Origin: Cellvibrio sp. PSBB006
Lineage (GTDB): Bacteria > Pseudomonadota > Gammaproteobacteria > Pseudomonadales > Cellvibrionaceae
Direction of reading: 5' to 3'
Assembly (NCBI RefSeq): GCF_002162135.1
Contig: NZ_CP021382.1
Coordinates: 2,726,001-2,790,000, forward strand
Length of the DNA stretch: 64,000 nt
The notes under the pieces were generated by a model that saw nothing but the letters and a program-made list of their open reading frames with translations, searched no databases and was not told where the DNA came from. This document shows positions 52,219 to 63,086 of the stretch, piece after piece; position 1 is the first letter of the stretch, and each line of letters starts with the position of its first letter. Position numbers and translations under genes: made by a program.

Positions 52219-54378
52219 ATGAAAACTGAATCCAGAAGCCCTTTTGCGGCAGTCAAGGCGAGTCCGGGAATTTCGATTGCCGTGCTATTGCTGATTGCCT
52301 GCTTCGCGGCAATTGCAGTGAGTTACTTCATTGTGCAGAAAGACGCAGATAACGATCAGCGCTATCTGCAACAAGTGGCGGATCTCCGTGCGGAAGCCTA
52401 TCGACTTACGGCATTGTCCCGTGATGCGACCTCCGGTGACGAGGAGGCATTCACTGAATTAACCGGCGTATTAAGTAGTATGTCCAGCACCTGGGAATCC
52501 CTGCGTGCCAGCGATGAACGAACCCGCCGCGAATTGAACAATGAGTTTGCAGCTTTTAATGGCATCTGGGGAAGTGTCCGCGACAATGCCCAGACCATTG
52601 TGACCAACCGTGAACTAATCGTTAGCCTCAACAATGTTGGTAACAACCTGAATGACAACCTGCCCAACCTGCAGGCCCAGCACAACAACATCGTGGAAAT
52701 CCTGCTGGAAAACAATGCACCGGCGGATCAGGTCTCACAGGCGCAAATGCAATCCTGGCGGGCGGAGCGTATCGGTCGGAACGTGGACAAGATGCTGCGT
52801 GGTGACACTGACGCAAGCAGCGCTGCTGACCAATTCAACCTCGACGCCAACATCTACGGTCGTGTACTAACGGCAATGCAACAGGGCGACCCAACCATGC
52901 GGATTTCTCGCGTGTCTGATGCCAATGCGCGTGCCAGCCTTGAACAAATTTCTGAAATGTTTGCTGCGGTAAATCAATCCATCCAGGAGATGGTTGAAGG
53001 TTCCACTACCCTGTTCCGCGCACGTCAGGCCAGTGACGCGCTGCTCGAAGACAGCCCACAGTTATTGCAAGCATTGGCGGCTATCGCCGATAAAATCTCA
53101 ATCCAGGCCAGTGCACGTCCGATCAACAACCAACTGATTCTGATCCTCGCCGCTATCGCGGTACTTTGCGCTGCCTTTATCGGTATCAGCCTGTTCCGTA
53201 ACACTCGCCGCCGTCTGGTTCACACTGCGGAAACGAATGAACGTAACCAGACTGCGATTTTGCGTCTGCTCGACGAACTGGCCGACCTCGCGGACGGTGA
53301 CCTGACAACGACAGCAACGGTAACCGAGGACTTCACCGGTGCGATTGCGGACTCCATCAACTTCACTATCGACCAGCTGCGTATCCTGGTAGCGCGAATC
53401 AACGAAACTGCGGTAAACGTATCGGCGGCTGCACAGGAAACCCAGCAAACTGCATTGCACCTCGCTGAAGCATCTGAACACCAGGCGCAAGAAATCGCCG
53501 GTGCATCTGCCGCGGTAAACGAAATGGCGGTCACCATTGACCAGGTATCGGCAAACGCCGCTGAATCAGCAGCGGTAGCGGAGCGCGCGGTATCGATCGC
53601 GGGCAACGGCGCTAAAGTGGTACAGAACACTATTCACGGGATGGATACCATCCGCGAACAGATTCAGGACACATCCAAACGTATTAAACGTCTCGGTGAA
53701 TCGTCACAAGAGATTGGTGATATCGTAAGTTTGATTAACGACATTGCTGACCAAACGAACATCCTCGCACTTAACGCGGCAATTCAGGCATCTATGGCCG
53801 GTGACGCGGGCCGCGGCTTCGCGGTGGTAGCGGACGAAGTTCAACGCCTTGCGGAACGTTCCGCAGCAGCAACCAAGCAGATCGAAGCGCTGGTAAAAAC
53901 CATTCAGAACGATACCAACGAAGCCGTAATTTCGATGGAACAAACCACCTCTGAAGTAGTGCGCGGTGCGCGCCTCGCGCAGGACGCGGGTGTGGCACTG
54001 GAAGAGATTGAAAACGTATCCGGCAACCTTGCGGAATTGATTCAAAACATTTCTAACGCAGCTCGCCAACAAGCGTCATCCGCAGGTCATATCTCCAACA
54101 CGATGAATGTTATCCAGGAGATTACGACCCAAACATCCGCCGGTACTTCTGCTACCGCACAATCGATTGGTAACCTCGCCGAAATGGCACTCGATCTGCG
54201 TGAGTCCGTTGCCGGCTTCAAACTGCCGGAAGAGGACGTCATTATCGATGCACGTCACGCCCACAAACCGGCACCAGCGGCGGCTGCGGTTGACTACGAT
54301 ACCGAAATCATTGATCTGGATGACGAAGTTCTGCCCGGTGATGAAGATGATTACTCTCACGTAGCGGCGAAGGCATGA
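52219..54378 (+). CDS. pilJ: twitching chemoreceptor PilJ
   Basis: The 719-residue chemoreceptor senses pilus contact or retraction through its periplasmic domain and signals to ChpA. The first helix is at about 18-39 and the second at 306-326. A HAMP region follows, then the methyl-accepting domain, with the PilJ-type tip [21 protein letters not shown] from residue 511; the [12 protein letters not shown] sequence distinguishes it from the flagellar receptors at 6135 and 7896. The C-terminus is acidic ([14 protein letters not shown]). AGGAG lies before the ATG. It is about 40 residues longer than P. aeruginosa PilJ. Confidence 0.96.
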   Translation: MKTESRSPFAAVKASPGISIAVLLLIACFAAIAVSYFIVQKDADNDQRYLQQVADLRAEAYRLTALSRDATSGDEEAFTELTGVLSSMSSTWESLRASDERTRRELNNEFAAFNGIWGSVRDNAQTIVTNRELIVSLNNVGNNLNDNLPNLQAQHNNIVEILLENNAPADQVSQAQMQSWRAERIGRNVDKMLRGDTDASSAADQFNLDANIYGRVLTAMQQGDPTMRISRVSDANARASLEQISEMFAAVNQSIQEMVEGSTTLFRARQASDALLEDSPQLLQALAAIADKISIQASARPINNQLILILAAIAVLCAAFIGISLFRNTRRRLVHTAETNERNQTAILRLLDELADLADGDLTTTATVTEDFTGAIADSINFTIDQLRILVARINETAVNVSAAAQETQQTALHLAEASEHQAQEIAGASAAVNEMAVTIDQVSANAAESAAVAERAVSIAGNGAKVVQNTIHGMDTIREQIQDTSKRIKRLGESSQEIGDIVSLINDIADQTNILALNAAIQASMAGDAGRGFAVVADEVQRLAERSAAATKQIEALVKTIQNDTNEAVISMEQTTSEVVRGARLAQDAGVALEEIENVSGNLAELIQNISNAARQQASSAGHISNTMNVIQEITTQTSAGTSATAQSIGNLAEMALDLRESVAGFKLPEEDVIIDARHAHKPAPAAAAVDYDTEIIDLDDEVLPGDEDDYSHVAAKA

Positions 54379-54421
54379 GTTCATCAATTGCCCTCTCGGT
54401 AATTGATTTGCGGGTGTAGAT

Positions 54422-55285
54422 ATGGCGTGGTCACTGAGAAAATTACCGACGCTCTCCGACAGGCAGTTTGCTCAGTGGAGTACGCTGCTGGAAGAGCGCA
54501 CCGGCATTCATCTGGTGCGCCAACAGCGGACGTTGTTGGAGTCACAAGTATCCATTCGTATGCGCGAATTGGGTCTCGACGACTATGATCGGTATTACGT
54601 CGAGGTCACTCACGGCGTGTCCGGCATGATGGAATGGTCTACGCTGGTCGATCGCATCGCGGTGAAGGAAACCAGTTTTTTCCGTCACCGTCCGTCATTG
54701 GAATATGTCCGTCGTTATCTGCAAAACAAGATCAACAACCAGCAATTGCCGGGCAGTTTCGATGTGTGGAGCATCGGCTGTGCTACCGGTGAAGAAGCTT
54801 ATTCGCTGGCGATGGTGATCAACGATTGCTTCGAGCTCGCGGCGCTGAATCCTTATTACGGTATAACCGCCGTGGACATCAGCACCACCGCCTTGACCAA
54901 AGCCCGGGAAGCGCATTATTCCGCGCGCAAACTCGAAGAAGTCAAACCCGAAGAAATCAAACGTTACTTGCAACACTGCGATGACGGCAGCTATGAAGTC
55001 GTCAGCAAACTGCGGGAGCGTGTGTGTTTCACCCAAGGCAATATCATTCGCCCCGACTGCATGCCGCACGTCAAGGTGGATGTCATCTTTTGTCAAAATT
55101 TACTGGTTTATTTTCGCCGCTGGTTACGGCGGGATATCCTGAATGCTTTAGTTGATCGGCTGAAACCCGGTGGTTTGTTAATTATCGGGTTAGGCGAAGC
55201 GGTTGACTGGGAGCATCCCAAAATGCACCGCGTTTCTGTAGACGACGTGCAAGCATATCTACGCGATGAGCGAGAAGAACAATGA
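54422..55285 (+). CDS. pilK: chemoreceptor methyltransferase PilK (CheR family)
   Basis: The 287-residue CheR-like enzyme adds methyl groups to PilJ glutamates using SAM. It has the N-terminal CheR helical domain, then the SAM fold (FDVWSIGCATGEEAYSLAMV, ITAVDISTTAL) and the VDVIFCQNLLVYF motif where CheR usually has CRNV. It ends 12 bases before chpA. Confidence 0.94.
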   Translation: MAWSLRKLPTLSDRQFAQWSTLLEERTGIHLVRQQRTLLESQVSIRMRELGLDDYDRYYVEVTHGVSGMMEWSTLVDRIAVKETSFFRHRPSLEYVRRYLQNKINNQQLPGSFDVWSIGCATGEEAYSLAMVINDCFELAALNPYYGITAVDISTTALTKAREAHYSARKLEEVKPEEIKRYLQHCDDGSYEVVSKLRERVCFTQGNIIRPDCMPHVKVDVIFCQNLLVYFRRWLRRDILNALVDRLKPGGLLIIGLGEAVDWEHPKMHRVSVDDVQAYLRDEREEQ

Positions 55286-55297
55286 GGAATGCTCCAC

Positions 55298-58200
55298 ATG
55301 GCAGATAATCGAAATTTTGCCGCGTTGGATTGGCTTATCCACGAAATTGGCGAGACACTGAAAGAAGCTCGTCAATCGCTCGAAGCCTTTGTTGAAAATC
55401 CGAAAGATACGGCGCGCATCCGTTTCTGCCTGACGCACATTCATCAGGTACATGGCAGCTTACAAATGGTGGAGTTTTACGGGGCCGCCATGCTCGCCGA
55501 GGAAATGGAAAAGCTGACCCAGGCCATGATCAACAATACCGTGGCCAATCCTGCCGAAGCGCAGGAAGTATTGATGCGCGCTATCCTGCAATTCCCGGTT
55601 TATCTCGACCAGGTAAAAGCAACCCGCCGCGATAATCCGCTGGTGGTCTTGCCGCTGCTCAACGACTTGCGCGCAGTACGCGGCGAAAGTCTGCTGACCG
55701 ATACCAAATTATTTGTTCCGAATCTTGCTCCGGCCAAACGCATCAGTGGTACGCGTTTGCCCGTGACGCAAGACAACCAACAATTCCAGGAAATGGTGAA
55801 GAAACTGCGGCAGATGTATCAATACGCTGCTGCCGGTTTTATTCGTGGCGTTAATCCGGATGAGAATCTGGGTTACCTGCAAAAAGTATTCAGTCGATTG
55901 CATAAACTGACACAAGGCACGGCGCGGGCGCCATTGTGGGACATCTGCCTCGCCCTGGCTGAAGCATTGCAAATCGATGCTATAGAGATCAGCGTTTCCA
56001 TCAAAAACTTGCTGCGCCAACTCGACAAGGAAATCAAAGTACTTGCGGTGCATGGCGTTAAAGCCCTGGATGCATTTACCCAGGACGAGCTAATTAAAAA
56101 CCTGCTCTATTACGTTGCCCGTTCCGGCAAACATGCGCCGGGTTTCCCACCTAATTCACATCTCCAACGCATCTATCAGGGCTACCAATTGGAAGCGGCA
56201 CTGGTGGAAGGTAAGGAAGTGGGTGATGACGCGCAGAATATGCTCTCGGCACCCGACCCTGAAGCCATGCGTTCTGTTGTCGAGGCGCTGAAAGGTGAAC
56301 TGGATGTTATCAAACATGCATTGGATATTTGCCTCTCCGGTGGCGATACCCGCAGCGCATTAAGTGATGCATTGCCCGTGGTCAAGCGCGTGGCAGATAC
56401 CATGGCGGTTCTCGGTATTGGTGAGTTGCGCAAGCAAGTGTTGGAGCAGGGCGCCGTGCTGGAGATGGTGGTTGACGCCAACAGCCAATTATCCAACGAT
56501 CAGTTGATGTCTGTGGCGGGCAAGGTTATCGAGATTGAAGATGCACTGGACCACCTTGCTTCACAGTCCAGCCAAGCCAACCGTTCGGGTGAAGAAGCCG
56601 ATATTACCCTCAATCGCGCCAAAGAATCGGTGCTAAGGGAATCACGCAACGGCCTGGAGCATGCCAAAGACGCCATCATCGAATACATTGCCTCGCAATG
56701 GGATCGTGCGCACCTGCAAGCCGTACCTGAAACCTTGCGTGAAATTCGCGGCGGCCTCGAAATTATGCCGCTGCCCCGCCCGGCCCGAATTCTCGGTGCC
56801 TGTGCGCGTTACATTGAAGAACAACTGCTGCAACAGGACGAGGTTCCCCAATGGAACAACCTCGACACCCTCGCTGATGCCATCACCAGTGTTGAATATT
56901 ATCTGGAGCGTTTGAGCAGCGGCGCGCGCAAAGAAGAAAATGATTTATTGCTAAGCGTTGCTGAAGAGAGCGTGGCATCGCTGGGGTATGCCGTGGCCAA
57001 GATGCCGCGCCCCGAACCCAAGCCTTTCGATGCGGAAGATGATCACATATCTGTTATCGACACGGGTGAAATACCGTTAGCGTTAGCGGATGCGGCTCCA
57101 GATGCAAGCTCACCAGATATAACCCAGGAGAGCGACGAAGATACCGCAGCCCTACTTGCTGCTTATCAAGCTGCCCTTGAGCCAGATGCCGACACGCATT
57201 CCACTTCCGTCATGACAGAAGAACCGGCAGCTGAACTTGAGCCGGAAGACATTACCGCAAACGAATGGGCCCTACCCAAAGAAGATCAGGCCGAGTCAGC
57301 GCCAATTCCAGAAACGGTTGCCGAACAAGAGCCCGCCGCTGAAGAGTTTATCAACTACTCATCCACCGCCGAAAACATTGCCGATGATGAGGATGACGAT
57401 CTTGATGATGAAATCATCGATATCTTTGTTGAAGAAGCCGGTGAAGTTACTCAAACCATTGGTGAATATTTCCCGCAGTGGGCGCAAAATTTTGACGATG
57501 CCGAATCACTGACTGAATTCCGTCGTGCGTTTCACACACTGAAAGGCAGCGGTCGAATGGTTGGCGCAAACGACATAGGCGAGCTCGCCTGGTCCATCGA
57601 AAACATGCTGAATCGCATCATCGATGGCACGGTCACGCCGTCCCAGCCGCACATAGCTATTATTGAAAAAGTGCGTCTGTTATTGCCCGGCATGATCAAC
57701 GCGTTCAGCTTGCACCAACCCAACCCGGAACCAGAGCTAACCGCTGCTTATCGCGCACAGGCTGAAGCGTTGGCCAAAGGCATTGTGCCACCGGAATTAA
57801 GCGATGCACCCGCCGCTGCGGAGACTGGTCACGATGCTGACATGTCTGAAGCAATGGATGGCGAGAGCGACGATGCCGAGATTACGCTGGAGACTATTGC
57901 CGCAGAACTGGAGCCGGAAAACGGGGAACTGCCGCAAGCTGAAGAAATTACCTATGCGAGTTTCATCGATGCAACAACCGATGAAGACAACGCCGAGCAT
58001 CACATGGACGATGAGGAAGTCATTGATTATGACTCGCTGTCATCGCCCGGCACTAACGCGCTGGATGGTTACTTAATCGAGGAAGACAGCAGCGAAGTGG
58101 ACGATCCTCTGTGGGACATCTTCGGTGCGGAGGCCTTGAGTCATCTGGAAGTCGTGCAGAATTATATTCAACGCATGGAAGAACAAGCGCCCTTCTATGA

Positions 58201-61200
58201 CCCACCCAGCGAACACATGCAACGCGCCCTGCACACCCTCAAGGGCAGCGCGCATATGGCAGAGATCACTCCCGTTGCCGAGTTGGCAACGCCGCTGGAA
58301 AAATTTGTTAAGGAATTGCGCAGCTATCAGGTCAATATCAATGATGACATCCTGCAACTGTTGCGCGATGCCGTCAGTTACACCCACATTGCGCTGGACA
58401 ATATTCATCACAACGAACCGATAGAAATTCCGCGCCTGCAGCAATTCCTTGCTCGCGTACACGAATTGCGTGAAATCCATGTTGCGCCGCTGGCACGCCA
58501 ACAGGAAGCCGATGCCAATGGGAAGCGTCCGATTGATCCGGAACTGCTGTCCATCTTTATGGCAGAAGAGATGAATCTGTTGCTCAATGCTGATCAAATC
58601 ATTGAGCGGTGGCGAGAAGCACCTAAAGACTTGCAACAACTCAATCCACTGATCAATGAGTTACGCAATCTGACTCACGGTGCGGCGCACGCTTATCTGC
58701 CACCAATGGCTACCCTCGGCGAGAAATTGCAGGCGGTGTATCAACGCATTACCAGCGGCCAGTTGAACTGTAGCGATGACGTGTGCGCAACACTCAATGC
58801 CGCACACCTGTCGCTACTCGACATGGTTGATGCCGTAGCCGCAGGTCAGAATCTCGGTGAGATTCCACCGCATATCAATGAATCGCTCGACAACCTGATC
58901 AACCCCGCGCCTTCGCCGCTTCTTTTCGACCCGACTGAGTCGGACGTAGAAGCAGAAGCAGAAGCAGAAGCAGAAGCAGAAGCAGAAGCAGAAGCAGAAG
59001 CAGAAGCAGAAGCAGAAGAGGATGTTGTCTTCTCGTTTGATGTGCAAGAAGAATCCGCACAAGATGAAGATTTTGATCCTGAAATCGTCGAAATTTTTAT
59101 CGAAGAAGCCAGCGAGTTGCTGGAGGATATCGAGCGCGCCCTGCACGAGTGGCAGGAAGATTGGAACAACACCGAGCCGGTCGAGGATCTGAAGCGTAGC
59201 CTGCACACCTTTAAAGGCGGTGCGCGGCTGGCAGGTATGATGGATATCGGCGATCTGTCACACGAATTTGAAAGCGTATTAATCGAGATGGGTGCCGATG
59301 CCCAGATCGATCAGAGCTTCTTCAAGAAACTCAATAATTACCAGGACCGCCTGCATTTATTGGTTGATCGCGCGCGCGCCAAGCTGGCAGGCGAAGCCCT
59401 GCCGCCACTGGAAGAAGGCGTACTGGCTGCGCCCGAATCCCATGTTGTGGACAAGCTTGCACCGATGCAGCCCATGCATTCAAACGAAACTGACGATGAT
59501 CTGTCTACAAAACCGACTTTCCCGAGCGAAAGCCATGAATTTGTCGATACATCAAAAGTCATTCCGTTCACACCCAAACCCAAACAGGTACCAAGTGCAC
59601 CCTCGGTCCCGTCTGTGGACATGCCCGGTATGCGCCCCGGCCCCAGTGGTGGTGCAGCGCCAGCGCCCATTCAGCACCTTGCAACCCGTCGCAGCGGGCC
59701 GCAGGAAGTTGTAAAAGTTTCCGCAGAATTACTCGAAGAACTGGTTAACCTCGCGGGTGAAACCTCCATCAGCCGCGGCCGAATGGAGCAGCAGGTTAGC
59801 GACCTGAGTACAGCAATTGACGAGATGGACTCCACGATCCAGCGCTTGCAGGAACAGTTACGCCGCCTCGATATTGAAACCGAGGCCCAGGTGTTATTCC
59901 GGCAGGAACAGATGTCTGCTCACGAGGAGTTCGACCCGCTGGAGATGGACCGCTACTCCCAACTGCAACAGTTATCGCGCTCGCTGATCGAATCCGCATC
60001 GGACTTGATGGACTTGAAGTTCACCCTGGCTGATAAAACGCGCGATACAGAAACCCTGTTGCTGCAACAGTCGCGCATTAATACCGATTTGCAAGAAGGT
60101 CTGATGCGCTCGCGCATGGTGCCCTTCTCACGGCTGGTTCCGCGTCTGCGCCGTATCGTGCGGCAAGCTGCCACCGAGCTCGGCAAAGAAGTTGAATTTG
60201 AACTGGATAACGTCGAAGGCGAATTGGACCGGACGGTATTGGAGCGCATGGTGGCGCCGCTGGAACACATGCTGCGTAACGCCGTAGACCATGGTATTGA
60301 ATCAACCGAAGACCGTATTAACGCTGGCAAACCAGCCGCCGGACGGATCGTCTTGAGCCTCGGCCGCGAAGGCGGTGACGTCATGCTTCGCCTGGCGGAT
60401 GACGGGCGCGGAATCAACCTGAAGCGCGTGCGGGAAAAAGCCATTGAACGTGGCTTGATGGCCGAAGGCGCCCAGTTAAGTGACCAGGACATCATCCAGT
60501 TTATTCTGCACGCCGGTTTTAGTACCGCTGACAAAGTTACCCAGATTTCCGGACGCGGCGTGGGTATGGACGTGGTGCACTCCGAGATCAAACAACTGGG
60601 TGGCGCCATGTTTATCGACTCCACCTGGGGTCAAGGCACCGAGTTTATTGTGCGTTTGCCGTTCACCGTATCGGTCAACCGCGCCCTGATGGTCCAGATT
60701 GGTGATGACCTCTACGCCATTCCGCTCAATACCATCGAAGGTATCGTGCGTGTCAGCCCGTTTGAACTGGAGCACTATTACCAGGACGAACAAGCGCGTT
60801 TTGAATATGCCGGTGAAAATTATCTGGTGCGTTACCTGGGTACGATGCTTGACAGTATGGCTCAGCCCAAACTGGACGGCCAATCACTACCCCTGCCCGT
60901 TGTCCTGGTGCGCAGTGCCGAAAATACCGTGGCGTTACAGGTGGATCGCCTCTTGGGCAGCCGCGAAATCGTGGTAAAAACGCTCGGTGTGCAGTTCAGT
61001 ACTGTGCGCGGCGTATCCGGCGCCACCGTAATGGGTGACGGTAGCGTGGTGGTCATTCTCGACCTGCATGCGTTGATCCGCGAGCAACTGGCCCTTGGCT
61101 TGGGCAAATCCCTGCTGCTCGAACCGCTCAGCGCGGCACCAGCGAAGAAAGAAGATCAAGCCGAACAAACCGTCATGGTCGTAGACGACTCAGTAACGGT

Positions 61201-61537
61201 GCGTAAGGTAACCAGCCGCTTCCTTGAGCGCGAAGGCTTCATTGTCATTACCGCTAAAGACGGCGCCGAAGCACTGTTGTTGTTGCAGGACCACATCCCC
61301 GATGTGATGCTGCTCGACATCGAGATGCCGCGCATGGACGGCTTCGAAGTCGCCAAAAATATTCGTACCAGTTCGCGCCTGAAAGATATCCCGATCATCA
61401 TGATCACCTCGCGCACCGGCGATAAACACCGCGAGCGCGCGTTCAGCCTGGGCGTGAATAAGTACATGGGCAAACCTTATCAGGAGGATTTGCTGTTGAA
61501 TAACATCAACGAACTTTTGGGCAAACCGGCGAGATAA
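55298..61537 (+). CDS. chpA: ChpA, hybrid chemotaxis-type histidine kinase of the Pil-Chp system
   Basis: The 2079-residue kinase is the hub of twitching control. In order: an N-terminal Hpt-like region with a degenerate site (IHQVHGSLQM), acidic linkers, and canonical phosphotransfer sites His746 (AFHTLKGSGRM), His979 (ALHTLKGSAHM) and His1303 (SLHTFKGGARL), plus degenerate ones (for example NLTHGAAHAYL). These are followed by a CheA core (dimerisation, N box HMLRNAVDHGIES, ADDGRGI, GRGVGMDVV), a CheW domain, and a C-terminal receiver with Asp2007 (LLDIEMPRMDG). ATG 55298 has GAGGA nine bases upstream, better than ATG 55289. P. aeruginosa ChpA is about 2470 residues, so this form is shorter. 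An 11-copy Glu-Ala repeat lies at residues 1218-1239. Confidence 0.97.
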   Translation: MADNRNFAALDWLIHEIGETLKEARQSLEAFVENPKDTARIRFCLTHIHQVHGSLQMVEFYGAAMLAEEMEKLTQAMINNTVANPAEAQEVLMRAILQFPVYLDQVKATRRDNPLVVLPLLNDLRAVRGESLLTDTKLFVPNLAPAKRISGTRLPVTQDNQQFQEMVKKLRQMYQYAAAGFIRGVNPDENLGYLQKVFSRLHKLTQGTARAPLWDICLALAEALQIDAIEISVSIKNLLRQLDKEIKVLAVHGVKALDAFTQDELIKNLLYYVARSGKHAPGFPPNSHLQRIYQGYQLEAALVEGKEVGDDAQNMLSAPDPEAMRSVVEALKGELDVIKHALDICLSGGDTRSALSDALPVVKRVADTMAVLGIGELRKQVLEQGAVLEMVVDANSQLSNDQLMSVAGKVIEIEDALDHLASQSSQANRSGEEADITLNRAKESVLRESRNGLEHAKDAIIEYIASQWDRAHLQAVPETLREIRGGLEIMPLPRPARILGACARYIEEQLLQQDEVPQWNNLDTLADAITSVEYYLERLSSGARKEENDLLLSVAEESVASLGYAVAKMPRPEPKPFDAEDDHISVIDTGEIPLALADAAPDASSPDITQESDEDTAALLAAYQAALEPDADTHSTSVMTEEPAAELEPEDITANEWALPKEDQAESAPIPETVAEQEPAAEEFINYSSTAENIADDEDDDLDDEIIDIFVEEAGEVTQTIGEYFPQWAQNFDDAESLTEFRRAFHTLKGSGRMVGANDIGELAWSIENMLNRIIDGTVTPSQPHIAIIEKVRLLLPGMINAFSLHQPNPEPELTAAYRAQAEALAKGIVPPELSDAPAAAETGHDADMSEAMDGESDDAEITLETIAAELEPENGELPQAEEITYASFIDATTDEDNAEHHMDDEEVIDYDSLSSPGTNALDGYLIEEDSSEVDDPLWDIFGAEALSHLEVVQNYIQRMEEQAPFYDPPSEHMQRALHTLKGSAHMAEITPVAELATPLEKFVKELRSYQVNINDDILQLLRDAVSYTHIALDNIHHNEPIEIPRLQQFLARVHELREIHVAPLARQQEADANGKRPIDPELLSIFMAEEMNLLLNADQIIERWREAPKDLQQLNPLINELRNLTHGAAHAYLPPMATLGEKLQAVYQRITSGQLNCSDDVCATLNAAHLSLLDMVDAVAAGQNLGEIPPHINESLDNLINPAPSPLLFDPTESDVEAEAEAEAEAEAEAEAEAEAEAEEDVVFSFDVQEESAQDEDFDPEIVEIFIEEASELLEDIERALHEWQEDWNNTEPVEDLKRSLHTFKGGARLAGMMDIGDLSHEFESVLIEMGADAQIDQSFFKKLNNYQDRLHLLVDRARAKLAGEALPPLEEGVLAAPESHVVDKLAPMQPMHSNETDDDLSTKPTFPSESHEFVDTSKVIPFTPKPKQVPSAPSVPSVDMPGMRPGPSGGAAPAPIQHLATRRSGPQEVVKVSAELLEELVNLAGETSISRGRMEQQVSDLSTAIDEMDSTIQRLQEQLRRLDIETEAQVLFRQEQMSAHEEFDPLEMDRYSQLQQLSRSLIESASDLMDLKFTLADKTRDTETLLLQQSRINTDLQEGLMRSRMVPFSRLVPRLRRIVRQAATELGKEVEFELDNVEGELDRTVLERMVAPLEHMLRNAVDHGIESTEDRINAGKPAAGRIVLSLGREGGDVMLRLADDGRGINLKRVREKAIERGLMAEGAQLSDQDIIQFILHAGFSTADKVTQISGRGVGMDVVHSEIKQLGGAMFIDSTWGQGTEFIVRLPFTVSVNRALMVQIGDDLYAIPLNTIEGIVRVSPFELEHYYQDEQARFEYAGENYLVRYLGTMLDSMAQPKLDGQSLPLPVVLVRSAENTVALQVDRLLGSREIVVKTLGVQFSTVRGVSGATVMGDGSVVVILDLHALIREQLALGLGKSLLLEPLSAAPAKKEDQAEQTVMVVDDSVTVRKVTSRFLEREGFIVITAKDGAEALLLLQDHIPDVMLLDIEMPRMDGFEVAKNIRTSSRLKDIPIIMITSRTGDKHRERAFSLGVNKYMGKPYQEDLLLNNINELLGKPAR
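58949..59014 (+). repeat. GAAGCA hexanucleotide tandem repeat, 11 copies, inside chpA
   Basis: Eleven uninterrupted copies of GAAGCA encode (Glu-Ala)11, followed by GAAGAG. The identical codons show recent expansion by slippage. Any change in copy number keeps the frame, so it only alters the length of the acidic helical linker between the second and third canonical phosphotransfer domains. Confidence 0.97.
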
Positions 61538-61539
61538 TC

Positions 61540-62520
61540 GTGTGTGCACTGCGTGTCGGCATCCTGGTGGATTCTGCGGTCAAACAACACTATCTCACCG
61601 GTCTGGTAACACAGGCGGGACATCAGGTTGCTTGCATCACTATCTTATTGAATGCAGCCCCCGCTACACCGGACACGCCCGTGGATGCCTGGATTGTCGA
61701 TGTGACGGCGGATCATTCCGCCAACACTGAACAAAATGAAACCCACTTGGCACATGATCAGTTTGTCGAGCACTTGTTAGAAAACGCTACTGTTCCGGTT
61801 ATCCTCAGCGACAGCAGCGAGTACAGTGAAGGCAGTGACGAACATAAGGCCTGGCTGCGCCGGACGACCGAAAGGCTTCAACGCCTGAGCGGGGATATCA
61901 ACCTGCAACAGACCGAGCGCGCACCACGCCTCTGGGTTTTGGCGGCGTCCACCGGCGGTCCGGCGGCGGTTAAGGAATTTATCAGCCACTTGCCAGCGGA
62001 GCTGGGTATCGCTTTTGTTTATGTGCAACATATTGATGCCCATTACTCGACCACCCTGATACGCATGATGAGCGGGGCCGGGCATTACCCCGCCGCGCTG
62101 GCTTGCCAGGGCGCCGTGCTACAGCCCGATGGAATTACCCTGATCAGTGCCGAACGACGCGTGGATATTCTGGAAAACGGCACCTTGTTGGTGAGCGAAA
62201 AACCCTGGGGGGGATGTTATGCGCCTTCCATTGATCAAGTGGTTGCCAACGTGGCCAGAATCTATCGGGAACGCAGTGGCTTGATCGTATTTACCGGCAT
62301 GGGCGATGACGGCGCGGCCAGCGCCCGGCTAATCAAGCAACAGGGTGGCCAGGTGTGGGTTCAAACACCGGCGAGCTGTACCAGCTCCTCCATGCCCGAG
62401 GCAGCCCTGGCAACGAACTGCGTCGGTTTCAGCGGAACGCCACAGGAATTAGCGCAGCAATTAGCCAGGTTCAGTCGGCAATATCGCCGTTATCAACCGA
62501 CTACATTATCAAGTTTTTAA
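61540..62520 (+). CDS. chpB: ChpB, CheB-type methylesterase
   Basis: The 326-residue enzyme demethylates PilJ. The N-terminal part resembles a receiver without a clear phospho-acceptor Asp. The C-terminal esterase has the catalytic triad: Ser in LAASTGGP, His in VQHID, Asp in TGMGDDGA. The GTG start is two bases after the chpA stop, so translation is coupled. Confidence 0.94.
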   Translation: MCALRVGILVDSAVKQHYLTGLVTQAGHQVACITILLNAAPATPDTPVDAWIVDVTADHSANTEQNETHLAHDQFVEHLLENATVPVILSDSSEYSEGSDEHKAWLRRTTERLQRLSGDINLQQTERAPRLWVLAASTGGPAAVKEFISHLPAELGIAFVYVQHIDAHYSTTLIRMMSGAGHYPAALACQGAVLQPDGITLISAERRVDILENGTLLVSEKPWGGCYAPSIDQVVANVARIYRERSGLIVFTGMGDDGAASARLIKQQGGQVWVQTPASCTSSSMPEAALATNCVGFSGTPQELAQQLARFSRQYRRYQPTTLSSF

Positions 62521-62548
62521 TCTTAACCCTTTGAAGGAAAGCGCTCCC

Positions 62549-63037
62549 ATGAGAGCCCCACAACGCCTAGAAAAGAAAATTCAGGAAGTCGCCAGTCTGC
62601 TGGTACCCCTGAACGACTGTCTGTTATTGCTTCCCAACGTTTCGGTTGCGGAAATCGTTCCTATCACGCAGGTTTTGCCGGTCAGCGATGCACCCAACTG
62701 GTATCTGGGCGACTGCATATGGCGCGAGCAGAAAGTGCCTGTGCTTTCATTTGAAACCCTCAACGGTGACCCCAAAGGCGGCACCAGCAGTCGCGCGCGT
62801 TTTGCGGTACTTAACAGTACCGGCATCAGCGATGATTTACCCTTCATTGCCATCGTCACCCAAGGCCTGCCCCGTCTGGCGCGGGTGAATGAAGAAGAGA
62901 TTCGCGAGCGCGAAGGCGATAAGAAACCTTTCGAATTGATGTATGTCTCATGGGCCGGAGAGGATGCTGTTATCCCCGACGTCAGCCGGATGGAACAAGC
63001 ATTGCTTGATTACCGCGCGGGCGCGGTTTCTTATTGA
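62549..63037 (+). CDS. chpC: ChpC, CheW-like protein
   Basis: The 162-residue CheW-fold protein is the second adaptor of the system (CHLLLPNVSVAEIVPI-like start; WYLGDCIWREQKVPVLSFE in the middle). ATG 62549 has AAGGAAAG seven to eight bases upstream; a TTG at 62531 lies inside that site. It closes the conserved pil-chp series; chpD and chpE are not present. Confidence 0.9.
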   Translation: MRAPQRLEKKIQEVASLLVPLNDCLLLLPNVSVAEIVPITQVLPVSDAPNWYLGDCIWREQKVPVLSFETLNGDPKGGTSSRARFAVLNSTGISDDLPFIAIVTQGLPRLARVNEEEIREREGDKKPFELMYVSWAGEDAVIPDVSRMEQALLDYRAGAVSY

Positions 63038-63086
63038 TGCCTGCCAGACGCACTCATACCTCATAACACACGGATTACGCTTACCC

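Noticed and set aside
58814..59206. Minus-strand frame with a Cys-Phe repeat opposite chpA
   Set aside because: The repeat is only the antisense reading of the GAAGCA tandem repeat in chpA.
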